The notes under the pieces were generated by a model. It was not told the DNA's origin, did no database searches, and saw nothing but the letters and a program-made list of their open reading frames with translations. A program made the translations under genes and the position numbers. Shown here one piece after another: positions 23,439 through 33,257 of a stretch of DNA of 64,000 bases. How positions within the stretch are numbered: position 1 is the stretch's first letter; the number at the start of each line of letters is the position of its first letter. Origin of the DNA: Mesomycoplasma hyopneumoniae J (lineage in GTDB: Bacteria > Bacillota_I > Bacilli_A > Mycoplasmatales > Metamycoplasmataceae); contig NC_007295.1 in assembly GCF_000008205.1 (NCBI RefSeq), positions 124,001 to 188,000 on the forward strand. The letters are read 5' to 3'.

Positions 23439-24662
23439 ATGAAAATGAAAATTTGAATTTTTTTAAAGTTATTTTTTTTCCTACCTGCTTTTTTTCTAAG
23501 TAGTTGCTTTAAAATTGACTTTAATCTTTTAAATTCTGGTTATAAAAAAAAATTAAATTCCACTTCAAAATTAGGAGAAACCTTTATTTTTGATTCTGTT
23601 ATGAAAGGTCTTTCAAAAAATTTTAAAAAACCGCAGACAAAATACAACGGATTTTTAACAAAAGAAGTTATTCAAAATTTAAAAATTGGACAAATAAAAG
23701 GTGAAACTAATGAAAAACCAGATGAATATTTTGGTCTTGAGGAGGTCATAGTAAAATTTTTTAATACACTTGAAAATAAGGATAATTTTGAGAAAAAAGA
23801 ACAACTTTTTTTATTATTAAAACAAAAAATTGAGACTACAGATTTCAAACTTAATTTAGAAATCAAAGATGATAAGGAATATGTTAGCCAAAAGGATGCC
23901 AAAATTAAAATAGAAGATCCAATTTTTAATGATCAATCCGATAGGGATTTTTATATTGAACAAAAAGAATTATTCGAATCTGATAAAGATTTGAATAAAT
24001 TTCTTGAAAAAAAGAAAAAATACCTTTTTCTTGAGGAAAAATTCATAAATGAAGAAAAACAGTGGAATCCTGTAATTAAATTAATTTTTCAGTTAAATAT
24101 GGCGCGTTTTCACCTAGATTTTATTCAGGCAACCCAAAATATGTCTAAAAACATTATAGTTTCAATAATTGATTATATTATAAATTTTGAAAAAACTAAA
24201 AAGCAAGAAGAAGAAAAACAAGCCGAAATTAATATACTTTTAAGAGAAAAAGAGCGAATAGAACTTAAAATTAAAGAAAAAACCTCAGAAAAAAGTAATA
24301 AAAATGATGAAATAACTAGAAAAATTGAAGAAATAAGTCAAAAAATCATTAATTTAAATGGCATACTTGAACAATTAAAGCAAAAAAACTTACAAATTTT
24401 AAAGAATAATGTCAGAAAAATTTGTGATTTTTTGACAAATTTTTTTGACCCGATTTATCACTATTCAATGAAAAGTGACTATGTTTTCCAGAATGAATCT
24501 GATCTAAGAGTTAATAATCAACTTGCTTTTAGCAAATTTTTTAGTTTTTTTACAAAAAATTTAAAAGAAAAACTAACCAAATACGGTATCGAATCTCCCT
24601 TTGCAATTTTAGAAGAAGAAAAAACAAAACTAATCGAAAAATATTTTCTACCCTTGATTTAA
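23439..24662 (+). CDS. Lipoprotein with coiled-coil domain, unknown function
   Basis: A 407-residue protein with UGA as Trp. The N-terminus is a type II signal peptide: basic MKMK, hydrophobic LKLFFFLPAFF, then lipobox LSSC with the acylated Cys at about residue 24. The mature protein is Lys/Glu-rich with a predicted coiled coil at about residues 250-325 (EEEKQAEINILLREKERIEL region). It should be anchored on the outer membrane face. Two in-frame ATGs lie 6 bases apart. TATAGT ends only 8 bases before the first ATG with no ribosome-binding site, suggesting a leaderless mRNA. No family is recognised. Confidence 0.85.
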
Positions 24663-24707
24663 ATTTAAAAAAATTACATTAATTTAAAGTGTTTTTTTAA
24701 AATATGG

Positions 24708-24713
24708 TATAAT
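24708..24713 (+). promoter_or_regulatory. Permease gene -10 box
   Basis: ATATGGTATAAT, followed by a GGGGGAG ribosome-binding site and the ATG. A copy of the dispersed ATTAATTTAAAGTG element sits just upstream (24675-24698). Confidence 0.65.
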
Positions 24714-24746
24714 TAATCTTCCAATTTGCTCAAAGGGGGAGATAAG

Positions 24747-26336
24747 ATGGAACCAGCATTAGCAAAAAAAAACAAGTCACAGAAAATCACCTTTTTTGGC
24801 GCTCTTTTAATCGTGCTTGGCGCAAGTATTGGTGCTGGAATTTTCTTTAAATCAAAGTCTGTTTTGGAAAATTCAGGTTATAATTTGGCTCTTGCAATCG
24901 GAAACTGAATTATTGCTTGTTTTTCAATTGTTGCAATGGCCATTGCTCTTGTTGAAATTTCATCAGCAACAAAAAAATCTAATTTATCTATTATTATTTG
25001 AAATAAAGTCTTTAATTCTCAAGCTTTTTTTCAAATTTCAAAAAATTTCATTATTTATCTTTATCTACCATTTACTTATTTTGTCCTCCCTGTTTATTTT
25101 ATGCAAATTTTCCAGGACGCAATTGCGGCTTTTCGCCTTGATTCAAGCGGGCAATGAAATATGAATTCAGACTGAATTATTGTCCTTGCTGTTTCAATTT
25201 TGATAACAATTTATTTTTTTATCATTGGATTAAATACAAAAATTGCAGAATTTCACAATAAATTATTTCTTTTTGCGAAATTTTTACCAATTTTGGTAAC
25301 AATAATTGTTGGTTTTGTATTTTTTTTTCAAGGGGGATCAAGTAGATTATCCAATAATTTTGATTTTTTACCGATAGAAAAAATAAAAACAGAAGGAGCA
25401 TCAATTGCCTCTAGTTTGCCAGGAGTTGGTGTTTTAATTTCGATGTCAGGAATTTTCTTTTCATATGAAGGATTTTTTACTGCTGCTGGTTTACAATCAG
25501 AAATGAAGGAACCAAAAAAAACACCAATTGCTATTTTATTAGGTATTGCAATTGCAACGATAATTTACCTTTTTATTGCAGTTGCAACTTCAATTGTTGG
25601 GGATGGATCAATTTCATCTTTTATTCAAATTGCAAAAAACGAACTAAATTGGTCAGGTTTAACTATTAAATTAATTTTAGGAACAACTTTTTTGCTAATT
25701 GGAGTCAGTTTACTCGGAATTATTAATGTTTTTACTTTATGAGGTCCACGTGCCCTTGAAGAATTAATTATGAGAGATGAATTTTCCTTACTAAAAAAAT
25801 GGAAAAACCGTATAAATTTAAATAAACCTAAGGTTTCTACAGTTTTTTTATGTATTTTTTCTGTTATTTGCTTAATTATTTTTACATTGATTGGTGTTTT
25901 TGCTTTTGATGATCAAAGTTATGGTAATTATGGTGAAAAATTAAATAATTTATATTCATTTGCAGATATTACTGGAAATTGGGCGGCTTTAATTAGTTTT
26001 CTATTAATCGCCGCGGCAATTTATGGTTGCATTCGAAACCGAAAAACGCAAAAAATAGCCGTTCAGAAGCAGCGTTATTTTCTCTTTTTTGGCTATATTT
26101 CAGTAATTTTTATTACTATAGTATTAATTTTTGCAATTTTTGCCCCAATTATAGATTTGATTTTAATTTTTAGCTATAAACCTCCAATTCCCGAATTTAG
26201 TCAAATTCTAAAAACGCGAATAACTATCGTTATCGTGCTTTTTTTGTTTATATTTGTCCCGGTTTTGCCGGTTATTTGAAATTGATGGCAAAAAAAATTA
26301 AAAATTTTCAACAAAAGACAAAAAAATAGTTTATAA
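24747..26336 (+). CDS. APC-family amino-acid permease
   Basis: A 529-residue integral membrane protein with about 12 hydrophobic helices. The first helix holds the APC signature GASIGAGIFFKS, the unwound substrate-binding glycine motif of TM1. The helix around ISMSGIFFSYEGFFTAAG matches the APC TM6 region, followed by EMKEPKKTPIAI, the conserved loop after it. Expected to import amino acids or polyamines; the substrate is not predictable. The ATG follows a strong GGGGGAG. UGA-Trp codons occur throughout. The last codons overlap the promoter of apt. Confidence 0.88.
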
Positions 26337-26337
26337 T
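26332..26337 (+). promoter_or_regulatory. apt -10 box
   Basis: TATAAT overlapping the permease stop codon, 11 bases before the apt ATG; the mRNA leader would be about 4 nt. Confidence 0.55.
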
Positions 26338-26348
26338 ATAAGAAAGTT

Positions 26349-26864
26349 ATGCAAATTAACTTAGAAAAATATATTCGAACCGTCGAAGATTTCCCTAAAA
26401 AAGGAATTAGTTTTAAGGACATTTCACCATTACTTGCGGATGGAAAAGCACTCAATTATACAATTGTCGAGATGGCCTCACTTGCTAAAGATGTTGATAT
26501 AATTGTTGGGCCTGATGCAAGAGGTTTTTTATTTGGCACACCAACAGCCGCTTTTCTTTCAAAACCATTTATAATGATACGAAAAGCTGGTAAATTACCA
26601 GGCGAAGTTGAAGAATTTGCCTATGAATTAGAATATGGTTCAGCAATTCTTGAAGTTCAAGTTGATATGATTAAACCCGGACAAAAAGTAGCGATTATTG
26701 ATGATGTGCTAGCAACTGGAGGAACTGTAAAAGCAATCACCAAAATGATCGAAAGAGCTGGAGCAATTGTTGATAAAATCATTTTTTTAATTGAACTTGA
26801 ACAATTGCAAGGTCGTAAAAAGCTCGAAAATTACGATGTTATTTCCCTAATAAAAATAAGTTAA
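26349..26864 (+). CDS. apt: Adenine phosphoribosyltransferase
   Basis: A 171-residue purine-salvage enzyme forming AMP from adenine and PRPP, essential in an organism without purine synthesis. Family motifs: FPKKGISFKDISPLLADG near the N-terminus, IVGPDARGFLFGTPTA, and the PRPP loop VAIIDDVLATGGTVKA. Full length. Followed by a terminator. Confidence 0.98.
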   Translation: MQINLEKYIRTVEDFPKKGISFKDISPLLADGKALNYTIVEMASLAKDVDIIVGPDARGFLFGTPTAAFLSKPFIMIRKAGKLPGEVEEFAYELEYGSAILEVQVDMIKPGQKVAIIDDVLATGGTVKAITKMIERAGAIVDKIIFLIELEQLQGRKKLENYDVISLIKIS

Positions 26865-26889
26865 AAAATTTTAATTAAGTTTAAATTTT

Positions 26890-26927
26890 TAAAGTTTTGA
26901 CTTTGTTTATAAGTCAAAACTTTTTTT
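26890..26927 (+). terminator. apt terminator
   Basis: AAAGTTTTGACTT, 8-base loop, AAGTCAAAACTTTTTTT: a strong hairpin and T-run. Confidence 0.88.
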
Positions 26928-26951
26928 ATATAAATAATAAAAACTTTAAGG

Positions 26952-27016
26952 TATAATTTAAATGTAAGTTTATTTTTGAACTCGAGTGAAATTTTTTCTT
27001 ATATTTTCTCGAGTTT
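26952..27016 (+). promoter_or_regulatory. pdhAB promoter and 5' UTR stem
   Basis: AAGGTATAAT (-10 at 26952-26957). The approximately 90-nt leader has AACTCGAG at 26979-26986 and CTCGAGTT at 27009-27016, which can pair into an 8-bp stem with an A/T-rich loop. The leader then runs to an AAAAAAGGAGAT ribosome-binding site. Confidence 0.6.
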
Positions 27017-27053
27017 TATAAAAACTACGAACAAAATATAAAAAAGGAGATAT

Positions 27054-28178
27054 ATGGACAAATTTCGCTATGTAAAGCCTGGTCAAATTATGGCAAAAGA
27101 TGAAGAAATGATTCGCTTTCTTGATATTGATGGTAATCTTTTATCTTCAACTGTTTTTGGACCAATCGACGAAACAAATGATATTCGCTTATCAAAACAG
27201 GAAATCAAAAAAGCTTATGAATTTATGGTTTTATCTCGCCAACAAGATACGTATATGACACAACTACAGCGACAAGGTAGAATGTTGACTTTTGCCCCTA
27301 ACTTTGGTGAAGAAGCTCTTCAAGTAGCCTCAGGGATGGCGCTAACAAAAGATGACTGATTTGTCCCAGCTTTTCGTTCAAATGCAACAATGTTATATCT
27401 TGGCGTGCCAATGATCTTGCAAATGCAATATTGAAACGGTAGCGAAAAAGGTAATGTAATTCCCGAAAATGTTAATGTTTTACCTATTAACATTCCGATC
27501 GGAACGCAGTTTTCCCATGCTGCCGGAATTGCTTATGCAGCAAAACTAACAGGTAAAAAAATAGTTTCAATGAGTTTTATTGGAAACGGGGGGACTGCCG
27601 AAGGCGAGTTTTACGAGGCGCTAAATATTGCAAGTATTTGAAAATGACCAGTTGTTTTTTGCGTAAATAACAATCAATGAGCAATTTCAACCCCAAATAA
27701 ATATGAAAACGGTGCCTCAACAATTGCTGCAAAAGCAATGGCAGCCGGAATTCCTGGAATTCGTGTAGACGGAAATGACCTTTTAGCTTCTTATGAAGTA
27801 ATCAAGGAAGCTGTTGATTATGCTCGTTCTGGAAACGGTCCTGTTCTTGTTGAGTTTGTAACTTGACGTCAAGGTGTTCATACCTCTTCTGATAATCCAC
27901 GAATTTATCGTACTGTTGAAGAGGAAAAAGAACACGAAAAATGAGAACCAATGCACCGGATTGAAAAATATATGTTTGACCGCGGAATTCTTGATTCTGC
28001 CGAAAAACAAAAAATTTGAGATGAAGCGCTTGCGATTGTCAAAGAAACTTATGAAAAATCTCTTGTTGGGCTTGAGTCAACAATTGATGAAATTTTCGAT
28101 CATACCTACAAGGTTTTACCACCAGAACTTGAAGAACAAAAACAAGAAGCGCTTGAATTTTTTAAAGGAGTAAAATAA
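27054..28178 (+). CDS. pdhA: Pyruvate dehydrogenase E1 alpha subunit
   Basis: A 374-residue thiamine-diphosphate enzyme subunit decarboxylating pyruvate in the PDH complex. The TPP-binding motif runs from [18 protein letters not shown] to FCVNNNQWAIST, and the phosphorylation-loop-type region [11 protein letters not shown] is conserved. The N-terminal [20 protein letters not shown] and GQEA-type [12 protein letters not shown] match the family. UGA-Trp codons interrupt it under the standard code. The stop overlaps the pdhB start by one base; the E2 and E3 genes are not in the window. Confidence 0.97.
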
Positions 28179-29182
28179 TGGCAAATTCAGATAAAATCGC
28201 TCTTAATAACATCGGTGCAGTTACAAATGCTCTTGATTTAATGATGGAAAAGGATTCTCGCGTTGTTCTTTGGGGCGAAGATGCCGGATTTGAAGGTGGG
28301 GTTTTTCGAGCAACTGAAGGTCTTCAAAAGAAATACGGGATTGAACGCGTCTGAGATTCGCCAATTGCTGAGGCTTCAATTTGTGGAGTTGGAGTCGGAG
28401 CAGCAATTGCTGGACTTCGTCCAGTCGTTGAAATGCAGTTTCAAGGATTTTCCTATCCTGCATTTCAACAACTTTTTGTTCATGCAGCTCGTTATCGAAA
28501 CCGTTCTCGCAGTCGGTTTAGTGTTCCGATGGTAATGCGAATGCCGATGGCTGGTGGTGTTAGGGCTCTTGAACACCATTCCGAAGCAATTGAAGCACTT
28601 TTTGCACATATTCCTGGACTAAAAGTGGTGATGCCTTCAACCCCTTATGATACAAAGGGACTTTTAATTGCCGCAATTAATGACCCGGATCCAGTTGTAT
28701 TTCTTGAACCAAAAAAAATCTATCGTGCTTTCAAACAAGAAGTTCCAGCCGGAATTTACGAGGTTCCAATCGGAAAAGCGAATGTTATAAAAGAAGGTTC
28801 AGATCTTACTCTGGTAACTTATGGGGCACAAGTTCATGAAGCAATTGCCGCAATTCAACAACTTCCAAATACAAAGGGACTTGAAGAAGTTGATGTTGAA
28901 CTAATTGATCTAAGAACTATTAAACCATTGGATACTGAAACAATTATTGAATCTGTTAAAAAAACTGGAAGAATTTTAATTGTTCATGAAGCAGTTAAAT
29001 CCTTTTCGGTTTCAGCTGAAATTATTTCCCGTGTAAATGAAAAAGCATTCGAGTATCTCGAATCTGCACCTGCTCGACTTACCGGTTATGATATTACTGT
29101 TCCACTTGCAAAAGGTGAGAATTTCCATTCAATAACAAAAGAAAAAATTATTGACAAAATTCGCAAAATTATGGAATCATAA
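28178..29182 (+). CDS. pdhB: Pyruvate dehydrogenase E1 beta subunit
   Basis: A 334-residue partner of PdhA in the alpha2beta2 E1 component. Motifs: GEDAGFEGGVFRATEGL, the E1-beta signature EASICGVGVGAAIAGLRPVVE split by small residues, and the Phe-rich loop EMQFQGFSYPAFQQL. The C-terminal transketolase domain has DLRTIKPLDTETI and VHEAVKSFSVSAEI. Preceded by AAAGGAG inside the end of pdhA and translationally coupled to it. Followed by a terminator with a 23-T tract. Confidence 0.97.
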
Positions 29183-29210
29183 TTTAATTTCGTTTAAAAA
29201 CTTAATAAAA

Positions 29211-29265
29211 ACATTCAGAATTCAATTTTTTAATTCTGAATGTTTTTTTTTTTTTTTTTTTTTTT
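29211..29265 (+). terminator. pdhAB terminator with a 23-T run
   Basis: ACATTCAGAATT, short loop, AATTCTGAATGT, then 23 consecutive T (29243-29265). The T-tract is much longer than termination needs. Confidence 0.88.
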
Positions 29266-29302
29266 AAGATGAAGAATAAATAACGGACTCTAAAAAGAGA
29301 AA

Positions 29303-29379
29303 TGGGGCGGATGACGGGGATCGAACCCGCGAGTGTCGGGACCACAACCCGATGCGTTAACCACTTCGCCACATCCACC
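29303..29379 (-). tRNA. tRNA-His (GUG)
   Basis: Anticodon loop TTGTGGT (anticodon GTG), GTGGATG acceptor paired to CATCCGC, an extra G at position -1 opposite C73, T-arm GGTTCGATCC and encoded CCA. The G-1 identity base is diagnostic for tRNA-His. Confidence 0.95.
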
Positions 29380-29398
29380 AAATATGGAAACCTTATTT

Positions 29399-29404
29399 AT
29401 TATA
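29399..29404 (-). promoter_or_regulatory. tRNA-His -10 box
   Basis: Minus-strand ATATGGTATAAT about 20 bases upstream of the tRNA. Confidence 0.65.
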
Positions 29405-29762
29405 CCATATTTTTTTTAATTTGATAATCAAATTGTAAAAAAAATTAAAAAACACTTTAATTTGAAGGGGTTTTTACTAATTAAATATGCAAAAAACGAA
29501 TAATTCTTATTAAATATTAAGTTGAAATTTTTGATTTTCAATAAAAAAAAATTAAATTTTTATTATTTTTTGGTTCGTTGTTTAGTTAAGAACTTACTAA
29601 ATCATTGAAATTTCTAAAAATTTCAATGATTTTTATGTTGTATTCACATTTTTGTACCTGAAAATTACCAGCTTAAATTTGTCTTTTTTTTTTTTTTTTT
29701 TTTTGATTTTTCTTACCTTGATATGTATGTTAACAAATAAAAAATACTTTAAATTAAAGTAT
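29405..29762. other. Gene-free spacer with hairpins and a 21-T tract
   Basis: No coding frame is supported. It holds a dispersed palindrome copy (ACTTTAATTTGAAGG, about 29447-29475), a terminator-like hairpin AATCATTGAAATT/AATTTCAATGATT (29600-29634), 21 consecutive T (29684-29704), and the near-perfect palindrome ATACTTTAAATTAAAGTAT (29741-29765), which borders the duplicated cassette. Confidence 0.6.
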
Positions 29763-30015
29763 TTTTTAAATTAAAGTTAATTAAGCCACAAAAATTTATA
29801 ACAAAAAACTATTTTGGGTAATATTTACTAATATTTTGGATATATTTAGTATTCAACAAACAATTTTTCATTACTTTTGTTAAATATACCATAATCTTTA
29901 ATCTAATTAATTTTTATAAATCTTTGACTTTTAAAAATAAAAAAAATAATAAACAATCTAAAAATATTATTGTATAATTATAATATTAAATTTATAAATA
30001 GAGGTTCCATAAAAA
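29763..30015 (+). repeat. Upstream repeat and promoter of cassette copy 1
   Basis: Shares long near-identical runs with 32147-32384: the TTAAATTAAAGTTAATTA start, the ACAAACAATTTTTCAT block, and the promoter stretch AAAATATTATTGTATAATTA (-10 at 29973-29978). Small indels separate the two. The repeat continues into the following gene. Confidence 0.8.
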
Positions 30016-30843
30016 ATGAAAAGTTTGGAATTAATAAATATTTTAAGCTTGGGAAATGTTGTTGTATCACAACCTTATGAAAATCAAAATTTAATGCTTA
30101 AAAATTATTTTCTCAAAGCTGAAGCTTATTTTTTAGATCAAATTCAAGATGAAGAAACAAGAAATTTATGAATAAAAGAGTTTGTTTATTCTATAGATTC
30201 TTTAGATAGTTTTAATTATAAAGAATTAAATTATATCTTTAAAAATAAAATTTTTAAAGATCAAGATCAAAAAAATGCTATTTTCCAAAAAATCAGAGAA
30301 AATAGTAAAATTTATAAAACATTTCAAGAACAAAAAAATAAAAAATCTCGTAGAGGAAAAAGAAGTTTATTCACCGAATATCAACGTTTAACTATTCAAG
30401 ATTGGATTGATATAATCCAAACAGCTATCGATGATAAAAAGGGAGACGCAAGACAAGCTAGAAGTGATGGAACCTCTTATATAACCTCTGGAATTTCAAC
30501 TATTACCTCAACTTTTGTTGGCGGATTATCCAGCCCATTTTTGTTTGCTGCATCCACAATGGGACTTTATGGAACTATAGTGGGTGGGGGACAACTAATA
30601 GCTGGAGGTGTTTTTGGTGGTTATTATTATAATAAAAATTGATATACCGCTGAAAAATTAAGTAAAAAGCTGACGGAATTAAAAAGAATTTTTAGAATCA
30701 TTAAAACCTCAAATAATACAAATTTAGAAGAAAAATTAAGAAAAGATATAAAACAAATTATAGATAAAATTAATGAATTAACCGGAGATATGATAGATTT
30801 CGATGATTTTGACAACGAAAAAATCATCGAAAATGGATACTAA
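30016..30843 (+). CDS. Cassette copy 1, glycine-rich putative membrane-active protein
   Basis: A 275-residue product with UGA as Trp. Residues 1-135 are charged and helical and end in a basic SRRGKRSLFTEYQ stretch; they are almost identical to the paralogue at 32385. Residues about 150-205 form a Gly/Ser/Ala-rich hydrophobic segment (STFVGGLSSPFLFAASTMGL, then GGGQLIAGGVFGGYYY), resembling glycine-zipper or pore-forming helices. The C-terminus is an amphipathic Lys/Glu/Ile helix ending in acidic FDDFDNEKIIE. No classical signal peptide is clear. Eight bases downstream is a membrane protein that accompanies this family in both copies. An effector/partner pair is inference; no family is recognised. 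Confidence 0.75.
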
Positions 30844-30851
30844 ATTTGCAA

Positions 30852-31601
30852 ATGAAATCTGTTAGTTTATTTTTTCGGGTAATATTTCTAAGTAGTACAC
30901 CATTTAAAATCATTCTAATAGTGTTTCTTTCGGGATCAATAGGGTGTGTGTTTGGTATTTCATTTTTTGGTGGATCATTTGAAAAAGGCGAACTTTTAGA
31001 GCTTCGAATCCCAATATATGCAATAATTGTGTGCAGTTTAATTTATATTTTGATAAAAGCTTTTCTTTTTCTTAAAAGATACAAAAAAGAAGCTTTATTT
31101 TTAACAAATAAGGAATTTGAAGAAAAATATTATAATTTAACAATAAAACCAATAATTTGACCAGTTTGATTGCACCGTTATGATGTTCTTATTCGTGAAA
31201 TTGAGCAAAATCCGGATAAAATTGAATTTAGTAAGGAAAAGAAAGAGTTTTTATTCAAAATTCACTATAGAATTTATATATATGAATTTATACTTATTTT
31301 TTTAGGTTTAATTCTTATTATTTTACTATCGATTATAGTTGAAATGATTCCGAATATAATCAAAAAAACGTTATTTCAATATTATGATAACCAAAAAAAC
31401 CAGACTAATAATTCACTAAAAGGACTGCCACTTTTACTTATTTTTATAGGATATACTTTTTTTACATTCTTAAATTTTGTGCTTACAAGAAATTTTCTAA
31501 CTCATATTTCTTGTAGTCTTATTAAAAGTCAAATTAAGCATGTTTATAACTCATACAAAAAAACACCCGCCATATTTTTTATGCCAAAACCCAAAATTTA
31601 A
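30852..31601 (+). CDS. Cassette copy 1, four-helix membrane partner
   Basis: A 249-residue integral membrane protein with two hydrophobic hairpins, about residues 12-75 and 140-220, separated by a charged cytoplasmic-type loop (KRYKKEALFLTNKEFEEKYY, then IREIEQNPDKIEFSKEKKEF). It is homologous along its length to the product at 33226: both have the EFxEKYY motif, a second loop ending FLFKIHYRIYIYE or its equivalent, and end near KTPAIFFM / KSPWRFFM. The consistent pairing with the preceding gene suggests a partner, transporter or immunity role; this is inferred from order only. Followed by a palindromic terminator. Confidence 0.78.
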
Positions 31602-31635
31602 ATTTTTTAATCACTAAATTTTTAACCTCAAAAAT

Positions 31636-31670
31636 AAAAAAGTACTATAAATTTATAGTACTTTTTTAAA
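31636..31670. terminator. Palindromic terminator, GTACTATAAATTTATAGTAC
   Basis: AAAAAA, a perfect palindrome of 20 bases, then TTTTTT. An identical element follows ldh at 46248-46281, so it belongs to a dispersed family working as a bidirectional terminator. Confidence 0.8.
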
Positions 31671-31690
31671 TTCAGAGACTAAATTAGCTT

Positions 31691-32143
31691 CTATTCTTTA
31701 CCATCATCAGGACTTAGATAATTAACTTTGATGTTTTCAACATCAAATGCAAATTGGAAAGAGTTACTATCGCCTGCACGAATTCGGTTAATAATTCAGT
31801 AAGTATCAACCTCCATAATTGGGATAATTGGGACAAATTCGCGGATAATTTTTTCAAAAATAACTATAAAATCAAAAACCTTATTTTGGGTCCAACCCTC
31901 TTTTTTCTCATGTTCACTAAAAAGACCATTAAAAAAAGCATCAATCCGAGCATTATATTGATCAAGACTTTCTTCATATTCAGGTATTAGAATTGGCTTT
32001 TGATTAATATCTAGTGCTTTGTCTTTTAAATTTTTATTTAGAAAAACCTCTTTAAAAATCGGATTTTTTTGATTATCTAGCCTAATTTTTCGTATAATTA
32101 ACTCCTCAAATTTTGCAAGATAAATAGGAGAAATTTCATCTGA
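31691..32143 (-). pseudogene. 3' fragment of a solute-binding-protein-like gene
   Basis: A 150-codon open frame with no start: an in-frame TAA lies just upstream at the edge of the duplicated cassette. The translation, for example DQYNARIDAFFNGLF, IIREFVPIIPIMEVDTYWII and NSFQFAFDVENIKVNYLSPD, reads like the C-terminal end of an oligopeptide-binding (OppA-like) lipoprotein. It contains one UGA-Trp. The truncation point coincides with the left end of cassette copy 2, so insertion of the duplication probably removed the 5' part. The OppA assignment is tentative. Confidence 0.6.
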
Positions 32144-32146
32144 TTA

Positions 32147-32384
32147 AAAATGTTTTTCAAATTAAAGTTAATTAGACCATAAAAATTTATAAAAACAAAA
32201 ACTATTTTGAATATATTTAGTTTTGACAAACAATTTTTCATAACTTTTGTTAAATATACTATAATTTTTAATTTAATTAATTTTTATAAATCTTTGACTT
32301 TTAAAAATAAAAAAATGATAAACAATCTAAAAATATTATTGTATAATTATAATATTAAATCTATAAATAGAGATACGGTAAAAA
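32147..32384 (+). repeat. Upstream repeat and promoter of cassette copy 2
   Basis: Near-copy of 29763-30015, including AACAATCTAAAAATATTATT and TATAAT at 32342-32347. It lacks about 15 bases present in copy 1. Confidence 0.8.
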
Positions 32385-33257
32385 ATGAAAAATTTGGAAC
32401 TAATAAATATTTTAAGTTTGGGGAGTGTTGTTGTTTCCCAAGCTTATGAAAATCAAGATTTAAGACTTAAAAATTCTTTTCTTAAAGCTGAAACCTATTT
32501 TTTAGACCAAATTCAAGATGAAGAAAAGAAAAATCTATGAATAAAAGAATTTGGGTATTCTATTGATTCTTTAGATAGTTTTAATTATAAAGAATTAAAT
32601 TATATCTTTAAAAATAAAATTTTTAAAGATCAAGATCAAAAAAATGCTATTATCCAAAAAATCAGAGAAAATAGTAAAATTTATAAAACATTTCAAGAAC
32701 AAAAAAATAAAGAATCTCGTAGAGGAAAAAGAAGTTTATTCACCGAATATCAACGTTTAACTATTCAAGATTGGATTGATAGGGTTCAAATGTTTATAAA
32801 CAACACCAACAATAGATCAAATACATCTGAATCGATAGCTGGTGGTATGGGTGCTGCGGCTGGAAGTTCGCTGGTTACACTTATATCTACACTTAGTTCT
32901 CTCACTGGTCCTATAGGATGGGTTGCTGGTTTAATATCAGGCGCATTAATTATTGGATTTTCAGGTTTGAGTGGACATTATATTGGGCAATCACTTGGTG
33001 AAAGAGACAAAGCTAATGACGTCGCAATTTTACTTGACGAATTAAAAAAAATTTTAAGAATTGCATTAACATCGAATGATAAAAGAGAGGAGGGGAATTT
33101 AAGTCAACGACTTAAAAAAGTTATTGATGAAATTAATAAACGAGCTAATTATATAATTGATTTTAATGATTTTTACCCTCAATTTCGTAGCATTAATACT
33201 GTATTAATACAAGATATAGGAAAAAATGAAAGCAATAAGTCTCTTCTTTTATTCTAG
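32385..33257 (+). CDS. Cassette copy 2, glycine-rich putative membrane-active protein
   Basis: A 290-residue paralogue of the product at 30016. The first about 135 residues, from MKNLELINILSLGSVVVSQA through SRRGKRSLFTEYQRLTIQDW, are nearly identical. After QDWID the two diverge sharply, but keep the same plan: a glycine/alanine-rich hydrophobic pair (ESIAGGMGAAAGSS; TGPIGWVAGLISGALIIGFS; GLSGHYIGQSLGE), then an amphipathic LDELKKILRIAL helix and an INKRANYIIDFNDF end. The 3' end overlaps the downstream membrane gene by 32 bases, so translation is coupled. Function unknown; a pore-forming or effector role is a hypothesis. Confidence 0.75.

Noticed and set aside
31754-31990. Plus-strand frame of 78 codons (MERVTIACTNSVNN...)
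   Set aside because: It lies antisense to the solute-binding-protein-like remnant, whose translation is far more protein-like; no ribosome-binding site.
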